Positions 30,733 to 37,167 of a DNA stretch of 49,183 bases are shown piece by piece. A program made the position numbers and the translations under genes. The stretch is from a virus. The notes below the pieces were generated by a model. That model was not told the origin of the DNA. It worked only from the letters and a program-made list of their open reading frames with translations, and searched no databases. Positions within the stretch are counted from its first letter, which is position 1. Every line of letters begins with the position of its first letter. The DNA lies in IMG/VR virus record IMGVR_UViG_3300046009_008990, positions 1-49,183 of that record, one strand, 5' to 3'.

Positions 30733-31368
30733 TTATTTTCTTCCTTTTAACCAACCCTCATTTAGGTAAGTCTCAAGGTTTTCTTTTTTAATCTTTTTAT
30801 TGGAACCTTCTTTGGTTATCCAACATGTACCGTATTGGCTATTTGTTTCACCATTTCCAGTACCTTTTCTTTTTTCGGACATCAATTGTTTAGTTCCATC
30901 AGAATGATTCTTATTTTTAAAATTATCATATTTTTTACCATCAGGATGTGCTTTTTTACGTGCTTCAACTAAAGTATTTAATATTTTCATCTTAAAATCT
31001 TCATCTGTATTCATTTTATCAATTAAACCTTGACCACCAGCGGTAACACATTTAATCATATGCTCTTTATTAGCAAAACCACCTTGACCACCTTCCTTAA
31101 GGTTCATACATAATCCGTCTAAAAACAATTCTTTAGTAACAATCTCAATCTCTCTAAGAACTAATTCTTCTCTTGTTGGTAAGAACTCAAGTATTTCTTT
31201 AGTATGGTTTTCAATACCATATTTCCTAATACTATGTCTTAACATTTTTCCACTTCCCATATAACCATCATCTAGATTATACGCACTGTGCATTCCAATG
31301 TACCATCTTCCTGTTACATTACATGTTGTCTTATATATGTAATGTATGTTTGCTTTTTTTCTTGCCAT
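30733..31368 (-). CDS. GIY-YIG homing endonuclease in tRNA cluster 2
   Basis: 211 residues from the ATG at 31366-31368 (MARKKANIHYIYKTT); longer upstream codons lie in a spacer. The GIY-YIG domain reads Y-I-Y-K-T-T-C-N-V-T-G-R-W-Y-I-G-M and D-G-Y-M-G-S-G, typical of T4 Seg-type enzymes; a basic C-terminal half (K-A-H-P-D-G-K-K-Y-D, G-T-G-N-G-E-T-N) likely binds DNA. It sits between tRNA genes, a frequent home for such nucleases. Confidence 0.88.
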   Translation of the reverse strand: MARKKANIHYIYKTTCNVTGRWYIGMHSAYNLDDGYMGSGKMLRHSIRKYGIENHTKEILEFLPTREELVLREIEIVTKELFLDGLCMNLKEGGQGGFANKEHMIKCVTAGGQGLIDKMNTDEDFKMKILNTLVEARKKAHPDGKKYDNFKNKNHSDGTKQLMSEKRKGTGNGETNSQYGTCWITKEGSNKKIKKENLETYLNEGWLKGRK

Positions 31369-31425
31369 TTCAATTTTCTTTAATAATAAATATCTCAGAA
31401 AACTGAAAAAGTACAAAAATGTTTA

Positions 31426-31503
31426 TGGTAGCCCTGACGAGACTCGAACTCGCATTGCGCACCTTGAAAGGGTGGCTTCCTATTCCGTTTAGAAGACGGG
31501 GCC
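31426..31503 (-). tRNA. tRNA-Glu(TTC), copy 3
   Basis: 78 nt with encoded CCA. Acceptor GGCCCCG/CAGGGCT with one mismatch, anticodon loop CTTTCAA. Confidence 0.85.
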
Positions 31504-31512
31504 ATTTTTTTG

Positions 31513-31585
31513 TGGTTCCAGTGGGACTCGAACCCACGACACCTAGAGCTTCAATCTAGTGCTCTACCAACTGAGCTACAGAACC
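31513..31585 (-). tRNA. tRNA-Phe(GAA), copy 2
   Basis: 73 nt. Acceptor GGTTCTG/TGGAACC, anticodon arm CTAGA-TTGAAGC-TCTAG. Confidence 0.93.
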
Positions 31586-31599
31586 AATTATTTATTGCA

Positions 31600-31631
31600 T
31601 AAAAAAAGTCTGACTTATTAGGTCAGACTTA
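31600..31631 (-). terminator. terminator-like hairpin in leader of tRNA cluster 2
   Basis: AGTCTGAC / GTCAGACT stem followed by seven T on the minus strand, before the first tRNA of the cluster. Confidence 0.8.
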
Positions 31632-31655
31632 TCATTTATATCGTTAATTTAAACG

Positions 31656-31745
31656 TTAACTTATGACAGTGTTTGACCTTCCGAAAGAGTAATCCTCCTC
31701 GGCTGCAAAAAATGCGAAATCAAATATGTTAGTTAAAGTTCTCAT
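31656..31745 (-). CDS. leader ORF of tRNA cluster 2 (29 aa)
   Basis: ATG to TAA, M-R-T-L-T-N-I-F-D-F-A-F-F-A-A-E-E-D..., in the same place as the other leader ORFs. It may be a leader peptide or a small gene. Confidence 0.35.
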   Translation of the reverse strand: MRTLTNIFDFAFFAAEEDYSFGRSNTVIS

Positions 31746-31768
31746 TGTGTTTTCTTTTTGTATTTGTT

Positions 31769-31777
31769 TATAAATAT
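31769..31777 (-). promoter_or_regulatory. phage-type promoter motif ATATTTATA
   Basis: The minus strand reads ATATTTATAAACAAATAC, 23 bases upstream of the leader ORF. Confidence 0.5.
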
Positions 31778-31826
31778 GCGACTTTTTTTAAAAAGTCATT
31801 TTTTTTCTTTGTTTTTAATTATAGTG

Positions 31827-31874
31827 CAAAGATACGAACTGTTTTAATACAAGTCAAGTTTTTTTGCAACTTTT
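31827..31874 (-). promoter_or_regulatory. host-type promoter of tRNA cluster 2
   Basis: TTGACTTG and TATCTTTGCA with 18 bases between, preceded by AAAAAAGTTGCAAAAAAAC. Almost identical to the promoters at 19223 and 33743. Confidence 0.8.
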
Positions 31875-31885
31875 TTTGAAATATT

Positions 31886-32167
31886 TTATATTTCGTTGTT
31901 TCTCAATTGATTAAGATAAACGTCCATTTCATCTTTTTCGTTGTATTTGAATGTTTTTAATACTCTAACACTCTTGGTTGATATTGATTTACCACCAGCA
32001 GCACCTTTCCAAATGTATATCCTATCAGAATCCAACTGATTTATTGGTACAGCTTGATAATAATACTTAGGGTCCATGTATGCTATTGGTATTGTAATTT
32101 CAATAACAGCGTAATCTGGTAATTCAAGTATGTTTTCTCTTAACAATTGTTTTATTAGTGTTTTCAT
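31886..32167 (-). CDS. small protein with capsid-targeting-like N-terminus
   Basis: 93 residues. The leader M-K-T-L-I-K-Q-L-L-R-E-N matches the start of the proteins at 16307 and 33833 and ends in an L-x-E site. The rest is a small beta-rich domain (A-V-I-E-I-T-I-P-I-A-Y; I-Y-I-W-K-G-A-A-G-G-K) that recalls ADP-ribosyltransferase or similar toxin folds only vaguely. An ATATTTAT motif lies directly upstream. Likely packaged in the virion. Confidence 0.5.
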   Translation of the reverse strand: MKTLIKQLLRENILELPDYAVIEITIPIAYMDPKYYYQAVPINQLDSDRIYIWKGAAGGKSISTKSVRVLKTFKYNEKDEMDVYLNQLRNNEI

Positions 32168-32196
32168 ACTAATAAATATGTTGATATTTCAATTTG

Positions 32197-32280
32197 TGAC
32201 CAAGGTGGGACTCGAACCCACACTCCCTTTCGAGAACCAGCTTCTTAGACTGGCGCGGCTACCAATTACGCCACTCGGCC
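32197..32280 (-). tRNA. tRNA-Leu(AAG)
   Basis: 84 nt, class II. Acceptor GGCCGAG/CTTGGTC, anticodon arm CCAGT-CTAAGAA-GCTGG, variable arm TTCTCGAAAGGGAG. An A in the first anticodon position is rare in bacteria. Confidence 0.85.
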
Positions 32281-32285
32281 AAAAA

Positions 32286-32374
32286 CAAGATAGTTATATT
32301 TTGCGGATTTGAACCGCTTCGTTCGCATTTTAAGTGTGAATTTTTAACCAGTTTTTGTTTGCTGAAACTATCTT
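32286..32374 (-). other. tRNA-like element with TTTCAGC motif
   Basis: About 89 nt closed by AAGATAGTT / AACTATCTT (9 bp). It begins GTTTCAGCAAAC and contains a T-arm (GCGG-TTCAAAT-CCGC) and a Leu(TAA)-like anticodon loop CTTAAAA with a mismatch in the stem. No acceptor arm in normal place. Related in layout to the elements at 18235 and 25850. Confidence 0.5.
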
Positions 32375-32758
32375 TTAGTATCCTTTATATTTTCTCAAAT
32401 ATTTATTTCTATTACTTTCTTTTTTAGTCTTATCTTTAGATGTATTTAATTGAGAATGACAATTTGGGCAAACTAATCTTAAATTATCATAGTTATTGTT
32501 ATCTGAATCACCATCTATATGGTCTACTTGTAATGATAAAGGTTTATCGTTCCATATAGAACCAACATTTTTACAAATAACACAAATATCACCTTCAATT
32601 CTTAATAAAGCTTTTTTTATTGATTTATTGTCTTTTAATTTACCTTCGATTAAATCTTTATCTGATTGTTTTTCTTTGTATAGTTCATAACATTCTTTAT
32701 CACAATAAACCTTATGTTTTGCTATTATTTTTTCACAATTTTTACAAAATTTGTCCAT
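32375..32758 (-). CDS. HNH homing endonuclease in tRNA cluster 4
   Basis: 127 residues. An N-terminal zinc-ribbon-like C-K-N-C...C-D-K-E-C is followed by an HNH domain: C-V-I-C-K-N-V-G, L-Q-V-D-H-I-D-G-D-S-D-N-N-N, N-L-R-L-V-C-P-N-C-H-S-Q. It lies inside the tRNA cluster, immediately after the tRNA-like element at 32286 in transcription order reversed. Likely a selfish nuclease targeting tRNA genes of related phages. Confidence 0.88.
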   Translation of the reverse strand: MDKFCKNCEKIIAKHKVYCDKECYELYKEKQSDKDLIEGKLKDNKSIKKALLRIEGDICVICKNVGSIWNDKPLSLQVDHIDGDSDNNNYDNLRLVCPNCHSQLNTSKDKTKKESNRNKYLRKYKGY

Positions 32759-32775
32759 TTATTTACATTATTTAG

Positions 32776-32858
32776 TACGGATAGCGAGACTCGAACTCGC
32801 ATGCCCAAATGAGCCCTAGCTTCTAAGGCTAGTGTGTCTACCATTCCACCATATCCGC
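32776..32858 (-). tRNA. tRNA-Leu(TAG)
   Basis: 83 nt, class II. Acceptor GCGGATA/TATCCGT, anticodon arm CTAGC-CTTAGAA-GCTAG. Confidence 0.93.
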
Positions 32859-32866
32859 ATATTGTG

Positions 32867-32953
32867 TAGCCTTGGTGGGAGTCGAACCCACACGCCCCCT
32901 TCGGGACCCTAGATTTTAAGTCTAGTGCGTACTGCCAGTTTCGCCACAAGGCC
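32867..32953 (-). tRNA. tRNA-Leu(TAA)
   Basis: 87 nt, class II. Acceptor GGCCTTG/CAAGGCT, anticodon arm CTAGA-CTTAAAA-TCTAG, long variable arm. Confidence 0.93.
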
Positions 32954-32961
32954 ATTTATTT

Positions 32962-33050
32962 TGGTAGGACTAGCTGGATTCGAACCAGCGTTATACTTCT
33001 CGTCTCCATCTTGTAAGGATGGGATGTTTAACCAACTACACCATAGTCCC
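32962..33050 (-). tRNA. tRNA-Val(TAC) with long variable region
   Basis: 89 nt with encoded CCA. Acceptor GGGACTA/TAGTCCT, anticodon arm CCATC-CTTACAA-GATGG. Sixteen bases lie between anticodon and T-stems instead of five. Confidence 0.85.
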
Positions 33051-33052
33051 AT

Positions 33053-33076
33053 TTAAGTAGGTTTTACCCTACTTTT
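33053..33076 (-). terminator. possible terminator hairpin
   Basis: AAGTAGG / CCTACTT stem overlapping the end of the gene at 33064; only a short A/T tract follows. Confidence 0.4.
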
Positions 33077-33444
33077 ATAAAATCTTCATTATCGATAGCT
33101 TTTTCAATCCATCTAATCAATTCAGAACCCTTTATTTCAGCGTCAAAACTTGTTGTTCCTAAATCTTCTGCTAATACTAGTGTTGGAATCTTTTCAACTT
33201 GTCTAGTATCCATTACATATGATTTCTGTACTGTTTTTATTGGGAACTGATAAGTTCCGTCCATCACGTCTACCTTATAATACAGGTTTCCGTTTACATA
33301 GTGGCTAAATTTAGCCAGATTCTTTGACTTATACAAGTCCTTTTTAATTTCATTCTTTTCCATATTTTTAGTATTTCTATAAACGTTAACTTGAGCACCG
33401 TTTTTGGTTCTAAATGAACCAACTAAGTAATCTTTACCTTCCAT
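33064..33444 (-). CDS. protein of unknown function in tRNA cluster 4
   Basis: 126 residues from the ATG at 33442-33444; a longer frame would cross tRNA-Cys. It starts with a beta-rich part (G-S-F-R-T-K-N-G-A-Q-V-N-V-Y) and has a helical C-terminus. No family recognised. Confidence 0.5.
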   Translation of the reverse strand: MEGKDYLVGSFRTKNGAQVNVYRNTKNMEKNEIKKDLYKSKNLAKFSHYVNGNLYYKVDVMDGTYQFPIKTVQKSYVMDTRQVEKIPTLVLAEDLGTTSFDAEIKGSELIRWIEKAIDNEDFIKVG

Positions 33445-33466
33445 TTTTTTTTTCAGTTTATCATTG

Positions 33467-33547
33467 AGCCGTGAGAGGGATTCGAACCCACGAAGCTTTC
33501 GCAGCGGATTTGCAGTCCGCCCCCTTTGACCACTCAGGAACCACGGC
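33467..33547 (-). tRNA. tRNA-Cys(GCA)
   Basis: 81 nt. Acceptor GCCGTGG/TCACGGC, anticodon arm GCGGA-CTGCAAA-TCCGC, T-loop TTCGAAT. The variable region (12 bases, GC-GAAA-GC hairpin) is longer than usual for Cys. Confidence 0.88.
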
Positions 33548-33559
33548 ATTATTATTCAA

Positions 33560-33592
33560 TAAAAAAACCCATCTGGTTAGGATGGGCTTTTT
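33560..33592 (-). terminator. terminator-like hairpin in leader of tRNA cluster 4
   Basis: CCCATC / GATGGG stem with six-base loop, followed by seven T on the minus strand, before tRNA-Cys. Confidence 0.8.
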
Positions 33593-33622
33593 GTGAGAGA
33601 TACTTATCTTATTCAGATGAGT

Positions 33623-33703
33623 TTAACATACGCAAAGCCCTGCTGTGTTTACCACTAGCAAGCATAAGCTTAAAAGGACTAATATGTTAAAAGTATTTCT
33701 CAT
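33623..33703 (-). CDS. leader ORF of tRNA cluster 4 (26 aa)
   Basis: ATG to TAA. The peptide is strongly hydrophobic (I-L-V-L-L-S-L-C-L-L-V-V) and could insert in a membrane. It lies between the promoter and the terminator-like hairpin, as in the other two leaders. Confidence 0.4.
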   Translation of the reverse strand: MRNTFNILVLLSLCLLVVNTAGLCVC

Positions 33704-33742
33704 TTTGTTTTGTTTCTTTTTTCGTTAAAATTTAATACGATG

Positions 33743-33791
33743 CAAATATACGAACTGTTTTAATACAAGTCAAGTTTTTTTGCAACTTTTT
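33743..33791 (-). promoter_or_regulatory. host-type promoter of tRNA cluster 4
   Basis: TTGACTTG and TATATTTGCA separated by 18 bases with the AAAAAAGTTGCAAAAAAAC block upstream. Near-copy of the other tRNA promoters. Confidence 0.8.
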
Positions 33792-33832
33792 TATAATAAA
33801 TATATGATTTTTTAAAAAAACCATTAAAATGG

Positions 33833-34414
33833 TTATTTTTTACTCCAATCGCTTTTGCTTTGTTTTGCAGCATCTTTAGAAACACCACATTTTGTTGATT
33901 TAAAATTAGGACCTTGTAAACCATCTAAAGGCACATCAGCTTGTTTATTTTGTTTTCTAATATAATTAAGATATTTTTTCATATTAATCTTAACTTTGGT
34001 ACCATCTTCCATTTCTCTATATACAAAATTAGGGAATTCAGGTGATGAACCATCTAAATATTTTAATTCTTGATTATTGGCTATGTTACAACCAGTGTTA
34101 AATTCTTCTTCTTCAATATCTTCAACAAATCCCATTCCATAAGCATTATTTACAGAAATATCAAAATTCTTTTTACGTTGAGCTTCTCTTTTAGCCTTAG
34201 CAGCAGCTCTTTGTTCTGGTGTACCGAACATTGGTTTTTGTTGTGTTGTTTGAGTTGTTGGTGTTTGTGTAGTTGGTTCTGTCGTTTGTCCTTGCGCACC
34301 TAACGTACCCAACGTCATAGCAGCACCAGCGGCTAATCCTTTCCAATTTATTTCTTGTAAATCTTCTTCTTGTTCTAAAGATTCTCTAAGTCTATTTTTT
34401 ATAAAGTCTTTCAT
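33833..34414 (-). CDS. protein with capsid-targeting-like N-terminus and disordered linker
   Basis: 193 residues. The leader M-K-D-F-I-K-N-R-L-R-E-S matches the shared motif and ends in an L-x-E site. A hydrophobic Ala/Gly patch, a Thr/Gln/Pro linker (residues ~42-60) and a basic segment follow; the remaining domain holds two cysteines (G-C-N-I-A-N-N and K-C-G-V-S) and is unknown. A phage-type promoter motif lies just upstream at 34428-34436. Probably an injected internal protein. Confidence 0.5.
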   Translation of the reverse strand: MKDFIKNRLRESLEQEEDLQEINWKGLAAGAAMTLGTLGAQGQTTEPTTQTPTTQTTQQKPMFGTPEQRAAAKAKREAQRKKNFDISVNNAYGMGFVEDIEEEEFNTGCNIANNQELKYLDGSSPEFPNFVYREMEDGTKVKINMKKYLNYIRKQNKQADVPLDGLQGPNFKSTKCGVSKDAAKQSKSDWSKK

Positions 34415-34427
34415 ATTTTTTTTATTT

Positions 34428-34436
34428 ATAAATATT
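34428..34436 (-). promoter_or_regulatory. phage-type promoter motif ATATTTATA
   Basis: The minus strand reads ATATTTATAAATAAAAAAAA, 13 bases upstream of the ATG at 34414. Confidence 0.55.
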
Positions 34437-34457
34437 TACAAAATACAAAAACTCTAA

Positions 34458-34465
34458 TATATTTG
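34458..34465 (+). promoter_or_regulatory. host-type promoter box on plus strand
   Basis: TATATTTG on the plus strand ends five bases before the ATG at 34471, so the transcript may be leaderless. It also rules out the GTG start at 34465. Confidence 0.5.
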
Positions 34466-34470
34466 TGATT

Positions 34471-34794
34471 ATGGGACATGTATATTTATTACTACAAACA
34501 GACATTGATGGAAATGAATCCTACAAGATAGGTGTCACAAAAAGAGATATAAAAATTAGATTATCGGAATTACAAACTGGTAACCCTAATAAGATTGTAT
34601 TATTAAAGCAATATGAAAGTAAAAATTACTTAAAAGTAGAACAATGGCTTCATAGAAAACACCAAACTAAGACTGAAGCTAAAAATGAATGGAGAATACT
34701 TACCAATGAGCAAATATTCTCCTTCATAGATGACTGTCAAACAGCCGATGATAATATACAATTTTTATTAGAAAATAACAGTTTATTTAAATAA
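34471..34794 (+). CDS. GIY-YIG-like nuclease (T5orf172/MUG113 type)
   Basis: 107 residues. H-V-Y-L-L-L-Q-T at the start, Y-K-I-G-V-T-K-R-D-I-K-I-R-L-S-E-L-Q-T-G-N-P and a basic L-H-R-K-H-Q-T-K form the compact GIY-YIG domain of the T5orf172 type. It is a solitary plus-strand gene between minus-strand genes and overlaps the convergent gene by 12 bases. Likely a small mobile endonuclease. Confidence 0.85.
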   Translation: MGHVYLLLQTDIDGNESYKIGVTKRDIKIRLSELQTGNPNKIVLLKQYESKNYLKVEQWLHRKHQTKTEAKNEWRILTNEQIFSFIDDCQTADDNIQFLLENNSLFK

Positions 34795-35286
34795 ATTATT
34801 AAATTCATCTATAAATCTAGACTTAGCTGTTGCATGGTCCCAACATTCAAATTCCTCAGATTCATTTACCACTAAATTTTCCCATTCATATACTAACATA
34901 TCTCTATCTATAGTGTGAACTTTTTCGTTTAATGGGTATTCAAAATCAAAATGATTTGCAATAAACATCATTAAATTACCCTCATATTTTTTATAATCTG
35001 GTAACATTGATTTTATTGGTGTTGGTATATCTAACATATACGCTTCACTAGCATCATGGAGCAAAGCTGCTTTTTTGTCTTCAAACCCTTCAGCCATTTC
35101 GCAACATCTTACACAATGTTGCGCCACTGAATAGTGTTTGTTTAAATGACCGCCAAATCTGGGCAAAGAAGCTAACGCATGTGCGATGTCTTCAATATTA
35201 ATCATTTCAGATTTTGGTTCAAAAACATTTATATATAAACCACTGTTGGTTCTTATACAATTTTTAGGTGCGTCAAATATATCCAT
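34783..35286 (-). CDS. HD-domain phosphohydrolase (YfbR-like)
   Basis: 167 residues from the ATG at 35284-35286. Metal-binding residues are H-Y-S-V-A-Q-H, L-L-H-D-A-S-E-A (HD motif) and a later D-R-D. This is the pattern of YfbR-type 5'-deoxynucleotidases, which trim nucleotide pools. It follows the nucleotidyltransferase gene with one base between. Confidence 0.85.
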   Translation of the reverse strand: MDIFDAPKNCIRTNSGLYINVFEPKSEMINIEDIAHALASLPRFGGHLNKHYSVAQHCVRCCEMAEGFEDKKAALLHDASEAYMLDIPTPIKSMLPDYKKYEGNLMMFIANHFDFEYPLNEKVHTIDRDMLVYEWENLVVNESEEFECWDHATAKSRFIDEFNNLFK

Positions 35287-35287
35287 C

Positions 35288-36511
35288 TTAAAGTCTTTTT
35301 TCAAGTGTTGTTGCCGATATTGGCAAATCATAAAATTCTCTTCTGATAGTAACTAAAAGAGCATTTACCAAACCCTTAGGGACTCTGTCAGGTAGAGTGG
35401 AATTATCAAAAACTTCATCCATATTTTTAATCGCATTATCCGCTTCTTCGATTAATTTATCTAAGTCTAATTCACCTCTACGAATTGATAATAGATATTC
35501 TCTATCTTCTCTTCTTACTTGAATCCCTTTACCTTCACCAATTTCTGTTGCCATTCTGATAAGACGCATACAGTGCATCATATTCTTACCATCAATTCTT
35601 TGCCCATGTTCTTGTGTTTCAACATAACGAGCTTCGTTACGGTTTTCAAGCCATTCTTGATACTCTTTGTAGTCTTTACAATGTTCTGAATAACCATCTT
35701 TGTTATACACTATTGTTGCAATAACTTTCTCACCTTTAGGTACGCTAGAAAGACGTAATTGATTTGAGATACCGTAGTTAATCTTACCATCTTCATCTTC
35801 ATGACCAGTATTGATAAGTCCTTTATAACCCATACCCATTGATTTACCAGCTTTTCTCAGTGCTTCTTTATAAGTCTCTCTAAGTTCTTCATCAGTATTT
35901 TCAGAATGAAGCATTTCAGCAACGCTGTCATAAAATAAAGCGTAGGTATCTCTCGCATTTGGGATATTCACAGCACCAACAAATTTTTCATCATATTTGT
36001 TAGCATTCCAAACTTTCCATGGGATAGATTTATCACCTTGAATAACATAACAGAAATCTAACAAGTCTTTTCTAGTTACTTTGTCTTTTTCCCAGTTTTG
36101 TTTCTTGTTAAGACCTTTAGCTTTAACAATTTGTTGTCTAGCGTATCCACCAAAGCTATTTTTACATAGTTTTGTTATGAAATCCTCCTTATGTGCAAGG
36201 ATTAGGTCAAACAAAGGGTGTTTGCTGATTATACAGTCTTCTGGGCTGTTTAAAAGTTCTAGAACCGTTGGGTTGTTTGTTTCCATTAATTCTAGGAAAC
36301 GTCTAAGTTCCCAACCTGTGTAGTCTTTATTTACATTTATTTGTTCAACATATCCAGTACCCAAGATATAATCCATAGGTAATATGTATACGAATTTTTT
36401 GTCTACATCACTAGTAGGTGTTTGGGTACCATATGCTTGAGAACCAATTATGGTTTCAAAAAGTATTAACCCATTTTCTACTAGAAACTCGTGTGTTAGT
36501 TGTTTGCTCAT
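35288..36511 (-). CDS. RlaP-like RNA-repair nucleotidyltransferase
   Basis: 407 residues. The N-terminus has the polymerase-beta nucleotidyltransferase signature G-S-Q-A-Y-G-T-Q-T-P-T-S-D-V-D, and the rest follows the RlaP (RNA-repair pathway polymerase beta) family as I recall it: G-G-Y-A-R-Q-Q-I-V-K-A-K-G and K-D-L-L-D-F-C-Y-V. Members are often encoded with RNA ligases. In a window with split and inserted tRNAs this enzyme may help end-processing, though no ligase is seen here. Confidence 0.8.
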   Translation of the reverse strand: MSKQLTHEFLVENGLILFETIIGSQAYGTQTPTSDVDKKFVYILPMDYILGTGYVEQINVNKDYTGWELRRFLELMETNNPTVLELLNSPEDCIISKHPLFDLILAHKEDFITKLCKNSFGGYARQQIVKAKGLNKKQNWEKDKVTRKDLLDFCYVIQGDKSIPWKVWNANKYDEKFVGAVNIPNARDTYALFYDSVAEMLHSENTDEELRETYKEALRKAGKSMGMGYKGLINTGHEDEDGKINYGISNQLRLSSVPKGEKVIATIVYNKDGYSEHCKDYKEYQEWLENRNEARYVETQEHGQRIDGKNMMHCMRLIRMATEIGEGKGIQVRREDREYLLSIRRGELDLDKLIEEADNAIKNMDEVFDNSTLPDRVPKGLVNALLVTIRREFYDLPISATTLEKRL

Positions 36512-36512
36512 T

Positions 36513-36773
36513 TTATTCTATTTTTATTATTTCTTTTTCACACCATTCATCTAAGGTGTATACGTTATATTCTATTTGGTACTCTAATTCATCTAAATTA
36601 TAAAATTCAAAATTAAATAATGTTAGGTAGTTATTTTTTTTTTGCCTAACTTCTTTTATTTTATCTAAAACGTAAACTTGTAATTTAATTTTACTATCAC
36701 ATTCTATTATAAAAATTTCAGTACCACTAGCTTCGTAGGGTACACACCAATTATATTTAAAAATCAATTTCAT
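36513..36773 (-). CDS. small protein of unknown function
   Basis: 86 residues, beta-rich at the start and acidic at the end (Y-T-L-D-E-W-C-E-K-E). It directly precedes the RlaP-like gene (one base apart) and has a host-type promoter box at 36793-36800, so it opens the unit 36773 to 34783. No family recognised. Confidence 0.5.
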   Translation of the reverse strand: MKLIFKYNWCVPYEASGTEIFIIECDSKIKLQVYVLDKIKEVRQKKNNYLTLFNFEFYNLDELEYQIEYNVYTLDEWCEKEIIKIE

Positions 36774-36792
36774 CGCATTAAATAATTTTATG

Positions 36793-36800
36793 CAAAGATA
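36793..36800 (-). promoter_or_regulatory. host-type promoter box
   Basis: The minus strand reads TATCTTTGCA, 20 bases upstream of the ATG at 36773. Confidence 0.5.
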
Positions 36801-36843
36801 CTACTTTTTTTTTAAATAAAGATTTTTTTTAAACTTTTTTTCA

Positions 36844-36852
36844 ATATTTATA
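36844..36852 (+). promoter_or_regulatory. phage-type promoter motif of plus-strand operon
   Basis: ATATTTATATTTAAG on the plus strand, the only promoter-like site before the eight-to-nine-gene operon that begins at 36910. Confidence 0.5.
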
Positions 36853-36909
36853 TTTAAGCGAAAGCAAATGTTTCATCAAAAAAATAACAAAAGAATAAAA
36901 TTAAAAAAA

Positions 36910-37158
36910 ATGAAAAAATTCTTTACACAAATTTTCCAAGATGAGACAGGAAATTTCTCATCAAAAAGGTTTGTTGGAATCATCGCTGGATTAACTTTAT
37001 GTGCAACAATGTTCGTAAATAGTTATTCACATGGTGATATCAAACCTTCTGACACATTAGTTAATGCTGTCGCAATGTTATCATTCGGATGTCTAGGTTT
37101 AGCATCGGTTGACAAAGTTTTTGGTAAATCTAACAAAGACAACTCAAACGAAGCTTAA
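36910..37158 (+). CDS. small membrane protein, holin-like
   Basis: 82 residues from ATG at 36910 (an in-frame ATG at 36868 is also possible). Two hydrophobic segments (residues ~19-36 and ~45-66) separated by a short loop and a charged C-terminus resemble class II holins or similar phage membrane proteins. It is the first gene of the secretion/surface operon, so it may act in export rather than lysis. Confidence 0.5.
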   Translation: MKKFFTQIFQDETGNFSSKRFVGIIAGLTLCATMFVNSYSHGDIKPSDTLVNAVAMLSFGCLGLASVDKVFGKSNKDNSNEA

Positions 37159-37167
37159 AACGGAAAA

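Noticed and set aside
8719-36852. T4 late promoter TATAAATA as the explanation for the AT-rich motif
   Set aside because: In the sense orientation the conserved core is ATATTTATA, and the TATAAATA order is not kept in most copies. It is reported as a separate motif.
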